Source of the DNA: Methylophilaceae bacterium UBA6140
Lineage (GTDB): Bacteria > Pseudomonadota > Gammaproteobacteria > Burkholderiales > Methylophilaceae
Length of the DNA: 10,003 nucleotides
Assembly: GCA_002423265.1 (NCBI GenBank)
Contig: DIVE01000115.1
Coordinates: 9,275 to 19,277, forward strand
Direction of reading: 5' to 3'
Part shown: positions 6,814 through 10,003 of the stretch, piece by piece
Position numbering within the stretch: the stretch's first letter is position 1
How the letters are laid out: every line of letters begins with the position of its first letter
Position numbers and translations under genes: made by a program
The notes under the pieces: model-generated
What the model saw: only the letters and a program-made list of their open reading frames with translations
Database searches by the model: none
What the model was told of the DNA's origin: nothing

Positions 6814-8022
6814 TTGCCGCAACCAGAATCGGTGCTTTCACAGCGCGTTCAAACCATCAAAGAATCCCCCACACTGGCCGTTACAGCCCGGGCTGCCAGG
6901 CTCAAGGCTGAAGGCCGGGACATCATCGGCCTCGGCGCCGGCGAACCGGATTTCGACACACCGCAACATATCAAGGATGCGGCCAAGAAAGCCATCGACA
7001 GCGGCTTCACCAAATATACCCCGGTTGCCGGTATCGCCGGCCTGAAAAAGGCCGTGGTCTCCAAATTCAAACGTGACAACGATTTCGATTACAACGAAAA
7101 GGAAGTCATCGTCGGCGTCGGCGGCAAGCAATGTATCTTCAATCTGGCGCTGGCGGTGCTGAACCCCGGCGATGAAGTCATCGTGCCTGCGCCCTACTGG
7201 GTCTCGTATGCCGACATTGCCATGGTGGCAGGTGCAAAGCCGGTGATTATCGAATGCGGTATCGAGCAGGAATTCAAGCTGCTGCCCGCACAACTTGAAG
7301 CAGCGATCACGCCAAAAACCAAGCTGTTCATGATCAACTCGCCTTCCAACCCGACCGGCTCCGTGTATACGCTGGAAGAGCTGCAAGCGCTGGGCGAAGT
7401 GCTGAAGCGCCACCCGCATGTGCTGGTCGCCACCGACGACATGTACGAACATGTCAACCTCACCGGCGACAAGTTCTACAACATTCTCAATGCCACGCCA
7501 GAACTGAAACCGCGCTGCATCGTGCTGAACGGCGTTTCCAAGGCTTATTCGATGACCGGCTGGCGTATTGGCTATGCAGCAGGTCCGGCTTACATCATCA
7601 AGGCGATGGAAATCCTGCAATCGCAATCGACCTCCAACCCGACTTCCATCTCGCAAGTTGCGGCACAAGCGGCGCTCGACGGCCCGCAGGACTGCATCGA
7701 GCCGATGGTCAAAGCCTTCATCGAGCGTCACGAATACGTAGTCACACGATTCAACCAGATACCGGGGCTCAAGTGCATCAAGGCCGGCGGTGCATTCTAT
7801 GCATTCCCCGATGCGCGCGTCGCCATCGCCAATCTGCACAAGGCCGGCAAGATCAGCGAGGCAACCGATATGGCGCTGTCGGAGTACCTGCTGGAACAGG
7901 TCGGTGTCGCCGTTGTTCCCGGCTCGGCTTTTGGTGCCGAAGGCTATTTCCGTATCTCCTTCGCCACCTCGATGGACAACCTGAAAGAAGCGCTGAACCG
8001 TATCGAAAAAGCACTTTCGTAA
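6814..8022 (+). CDS. Class I PLP-dependent aminotransferase, aspartate aminotransferase type
   Basis: This 402-residue enzyme likely moves the amino group between aspartate and 2-oxoglutarate in the cytoplasm. Subgroup I-beta relatives are often named aspC or aatA, and some also transaminate prephenate. The start is TTG: AAGGA at 6801-6805 lies 8 bases before it, while the next in-frame GTG (6832) is too far from that site. Visible motifs are GLGAGEPDFDTP (39-50), the SNPTG loop with N179, D208 and Y211 in TDDMYEH contacting the cofactor, the Schiff-base lysine K243 in SKAYSMTGWRIGY, and R380 in FRISFA, which binds the substrate carboxylate. Length and motif order are normal. Substrate choice cannot be settled by reading, so aspartate is the family's default. 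It probably has its own promoter and is followed by a hairpin. Confidence 0.93.
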   Translation: MPQPESVLSQRVQTIKESPTLAVTARAARLKAEGRDIIGLGAGEPDFDTPQHIKDAAKKAIDSGFTKYTPVAGIAGLKKAVVSKFKRDNDFDYNEKEVIVGVGGKQCIFNLALAVLNPGDEVIVPAPYWVSYADIAMVAGAKPVIIECGIEQEFKLLPAQLEAAITPKTKLFMINSPSNPTGSVYTLEELQALGEVLKRHPHVLVATDDMYEHVNLTGDKFYNILNATPELKPRCIVLNGVSKAYSMTGWRIGYAAGPAYIIKAMEILQSQSTSNPTSISQVAAQAALDGPQDCIEPMVKAFIERHEYVVTRFNQIPGLKCIKAGGAFYAFPDARVAIANLHKAGKISEATDMALSEYLLEQVGVAVVPGSAFGAEGYFRISFATSMDNLKEALNRIEKALS

Positions 8023-8044
8023 ACGCCCGGAAAAATTTCCTCCC

Positions 8045-8085
8045 AACCCCGGCTTGCCTCTTTCCATCAGGCCTGCCGGGGTTTA
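8045..8085 (+). terminator. Probable intrinsic terminator after the aminotransferase gene
   Basis: AACCCCGGC (8045-8053) pairs perfectly with GCCGGGGTT (8075-8083). An inner 4-bp stem, GCCT (8056-8059) with AGGC (8069-8072), extends the hairpin across a small internal loop. The T-run after it is short (TTTA), so termination may be incomplete and some transcripts could continue into the HAD gene. Confidence 0.6.
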
Positions 8086-8104
8086 TGCTTGAACCATGTC
8101 TTCC

Positions 8105-8141
8105 TGAAGCGGCTTTGACAGCGCTTCATTTAACCGGGGAG
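8105..8141 (+). promoter_or_regulatory. Hairpin and ribosome binding site before the HAD phosphatase gene
   Basis: TGAAGCG (8105-8111) pairs with CGCTTCA (8122-8128) around a 10-base loop. It stands just upstream of a strong Shine-Dalgarno, GGGGAG (8136-8141), 6 bases before the ATG. The loop contains a perfect TTGACA (8115-8120), but no -10 element fits between it and the start codon, so it is not a useful promoter for the annotated start. Confidence 0.35.
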
Positions 8142-8147
8142 TGAATC

Positions 8148-8927
8148 ATGAACCAGTTCTCTTCTCTCAAAGGCATTCTGTTCGATCTTGATGGCGTGCT
8201 CTATATCGGCAGCGAGGCCATCGATGGTGCCGTCGAAGCAGTTAACCGCATCCGCGACAGCCATCTCAAATGTCGCTTCGTCACCAATACCAGCACGCTC
8301 TCGCTCGCCTCGCTCGCCCGCAAGATCAATGCACTCGGCTTCGATATTCCCGGCCACGAGATCATCAGTGCGCCGCAGGCAGCCCTGCGCTATCTGCAAA
8401 GGCAGAAAAATCCGCTGTGCCGCCTGTTGCTGGCCGATGACGTCAAAAAAGATTTTGCCGGACTCGCACAATCGGACACTGAAGCGCAATTCATCGTCGT
8501 CGGCGATATCGGCAATGCCTGGTCTTACAGCATGCTGAACGAGGTATTCAATTGCCTGACGCATGGCGCGAAACTCATCGCCATCCACAAAAACCGCTTC
8601 TGGCAGACTGAGCAAGGTTTGCAGATGGATATCGGCGGCTTTGTTCACGGGCTGGAATACGCGAGCGGCACAGAGGCCATGATCATCGGCAAGCCTTCAG
8701 CAGATTTCTTCAATATCGCGCTGGATGAGATGCAGCTGAACGCAAGTGAGGTCGCAATGGTCGGTGACGATATTGATTCCGACATCGGCGGCGCCCAGCA
8801 TGCCGGGCTCAAAGGCATACTGGTGCGCACCGGAAAATACCGGCAGAGCTATGCCGATGCGTCGGCGGTCAAACCGGATGCACTGATCGATTCCATCCGT
8901 GATCTGCCGCAGCTGCTCGGCTTGTGA
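8148..8927 (+). CDS. HAD-superfamily IIA phosphatase (LHPP/HDHD2-like)
   Basis: The 259-residue protein carries all four haloacid dehalogenase motifs: FDLDGVLY with nucleophile D13 and acid/base D15; FVTNTST (44-50) with the phosphate-binding T46 and N47; K182 in GKPSADFF; and VGDDIDSDIGGA with D207, D208 and D212 holding Mg2+. The insertion between motifs II and III (about 60-180) is the C2-type cap of subfamily IIA, the NagD/LHPP group. The sequence most resembles the group that includes eukaryotic LHPP and HDHD2, which act on phospholysine/phosphohistidine or pyrophosphate; the substrate here is unknown. It is a soluble enzyme with no signal peptide. The ATG has an excellent ribosome binding site. 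The gene ends 19 bases from the stop of the convergent AsmA-family gene, with no terminator visible between them. Confidence 0.88.
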   Translation: MNQFSSLKGILFDLDGVLYIGSEAIDGAVEAVNRIRDSHLKCRFVTNTSTLSLASLARKINALGFDIPGHEIISAPQAALRYLQRQKNPLCRLLLADDVKKDFAGLAQSDTEAQFIVVGDIGNAWSYSMLNEVFNCLTHGAKLIAIHKNRFWQTEQGLQMDIGGFVHGLEYASGTEAMIIGKPSADFFNIALDEMQLNASEVAMVGDDIDSDIGGAQHAGLKGILVRTGKYRQSYADASAVKPDALIDSIRDLPQLLGL

Positions 8928-8946
8928 GGCGCGAGACTGCATAGAC

Positions 8947-10003
8947 TCAATCGCCGCCGCCGAACAGCCCCTTCACTTTCTCGGCGGCCTGTATGCCCAG
9001 GCTGGTGCCCACGCCGGGGCCGAGTATCGCGGTGCCTGCAGCAGCACCCGCCAGCGCCGCCTTGGTCGGGAATACCATGGGTTTATCCGTGGTGCCGGAG
9101 ACCTGCAACGGTACTGCAGCAAGTGTCGCGCCTTTCTTGATTTCAACCTTGACGACACCATCCAGCGATTTATCGGCTTTGATTTTTACATCGCCGCTCG
9201 CCTTCAAAAGGCCGGAAACCACCAGCAGGTTACGCAAGTGATATTGCTTGCCTGAAACATTCAACAACCCCGAAAACGTATCGAACTGCGTCTGCCCGCC
9301 GCTGGTGCCTTTGGTCACCAGCAAGGTTGCCGCCTTTGCCAGATCAACGCCATCCAGCACGCCGTCCTGCACATTGAACTTGAAATTTGCCAGAAGCTGA
9401 TCCAGCAGCTTGCCCGGTGATTTCGCCACCGTCTTGTAACTGCCGTCCGCAGTCAGCTTGCCGCTCAGCTGAGTTGATTTGCTCATCAGGCCGACCGGCT
9501 TGCTCAACTCCAATCCGTCCACATGCAACTTGCCATTCAACTGCCAGTTGTTTTGCCAATCGAGCACCGCATCGGCATGCAACTTGCCGCCGTAAAGATT
9601 TGCATCCAGTTTCTCGATCGTCAGCGTCTTACCCGTCAGCACCATTTGACCTGCCAGCTCGTCGATCAAAAAAGCCGGGGCCGCAGGCAATGTCCAGCTC
9701 CTGGCGGAAAGCGTGATCAACTGTCGCCCATCCTCAGGGATCAGATCGATGCGCAGCTTGCCATCCGTCGTCGTGATGCGTGCCGATTCTGGCTTGTTTT
9801 CTGCAGTCAACGCAATATCGGCATCCAGCTCCGGTAAATTCATGTCCGGCCAGACAAACTGCGCCTGCCGGATGCTGATCTCGCGAATAGTCACCTTGAC
9901 AGGTTCGCTTTCACCAGCATCGCTATTCGTCAGCGTGGCGACGATATCCATCGCCGACTGCTTGATCACCGGCCGCTTGACCTTCAAACTACTGATCGTC
10001 TTG
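8947..10003 (-). CDS. AsmA-family envelope protein, C-terminal part
   Basis: This is a minus-strand gene open to the right edge of the window: the reading frame continues through 10002 without a stop, so the start and N-terminal membrane anchor are missing. The 352 visible codons show the alternating hydrophobic and polar beta-strand pattern, with many Leu/Gly/Lys segments such as KLHADAVLDWQNNWQLNG, typical of the AsmA C-terminal domain. Repeat-beta-groove proteins of this kind are linked to lipid movement between inner and outer membranes and to outer-membrane assembly. The end is Gly/Ala-rich (ALAGAAAGTAILGPGVGTSLG) and finishes KGLFGGGD, a tail I recognise from betaproteobacterial AsmA-like proteins. 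An apparent start at 9987 is a TTG inside the frame and not the real start. Which AsmA paralogue it is cannot be told from this part. Confidence 0.83.
   Translation of the reverse strand, partial: KTISSLKVKRPVIKQSAMDIVATLTNSDAGESEPVKVTIREISIRQAQFVWPDMNLPELDADIALTAENKPESARITTTDGKLRIDLIPEDGRQLITLSARSWTLPAAPAFLIDELAGQMVLTGKTLTIEKLDANLYGGKLHADAVLDWQNNWQLNGKLHVDGLELSKPVGLMSKSTQLSGKLTADGSYKTVAKSPGKLLDQLLANFKFNVQDGVLDGVDLAKAATLLVTKGTSGGQTQFDTFSGLLNVSGKQYHLRNLLVVSGLLKASGDVKIKADKSLDGVVKVEIKKGATLAAVPLQVSGTTDKPMVFPTKAALAGAAAGTAILGPGVGTSLGIQAAEKVKGLFGGGD

Noticed and set aside
6838..8067. 409-codon open frame antisense to the whole aminotransferase gene
   Set aside because: It is a shadow of a GC-biased gene: the translation has no recognisable domain and is rich in Arg, His and Cys, whereas the sense strand has all catalytic residues.
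8115..8120. Perfect TTGACA as a promoter for the HAD gene
   Set aside because: There is no -10 at 16-18 bp; that spacing falls on the ribosome binding site and start codon.

Overview
The window looks like core chromosome of a betaproteobacterium. The RNase E and UvrB proteins are of the proteobacterial type, there is a partial rluC divergent from rne, and the coding DNA is moderately GC-rich (mid-50s percent by eye, not counted). A member of the Burkholderiales or Nitrosomonadales, for example near Oxalobacteraceae, would fit, but I cannot fix the genus from this sequence. I see no insertion sequence, phage gene, CRISPR array, tRNA or rRNA.

Left part (1-3480): the first 122 bases hold the start of rluC (23S rRNA pseudouridine synthase) on the minus strand. 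A 605-base divergent intergenic region follows. Most of it is probably the long 5' leader of rne: it is AT-rich at first, then carries a run of hairpins, the last of which overlaps the Shine-Dalgarno sequence. The rne gene (728-3424) encodes an 898-residue RNase E with an intact catalytic half and a long low-complexity scaffold half. A strong bidirectional terminator separates rne from the convergent uvrB.

Middle part (3515-8022): uvrB (minus strand, complete) diverges from a gene for an exported trypsin-like serine protease with two C-terminal TPR-like repeats. Next comes a class I PLP-dependent aminotransferase of the aspartate aminotransferase type, which begins at a TTG codon. A GC-rich hairpin follows it.

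Right part (8105-10003): a HAD-IIA phosphatase (plus strand) converges, with only 19 bases between stops, on the C-terminal portion of an AsmA-family protein (minus strand) that runs off the window.

The genes are housekeeping functions: rRNA modification, RNA decay, nucleotide excision repair, amino-acid transamination and envelope biogenesis. They are mostly separate transcription units and not one pathway. rluC and rne are both RNA-related and share an upstream region. I found no convincing new multi-gene system. The points most worth a second look are the structured rne leader, an unexplained perfect palindrome inside it, and the secreted protease-TPR protein.
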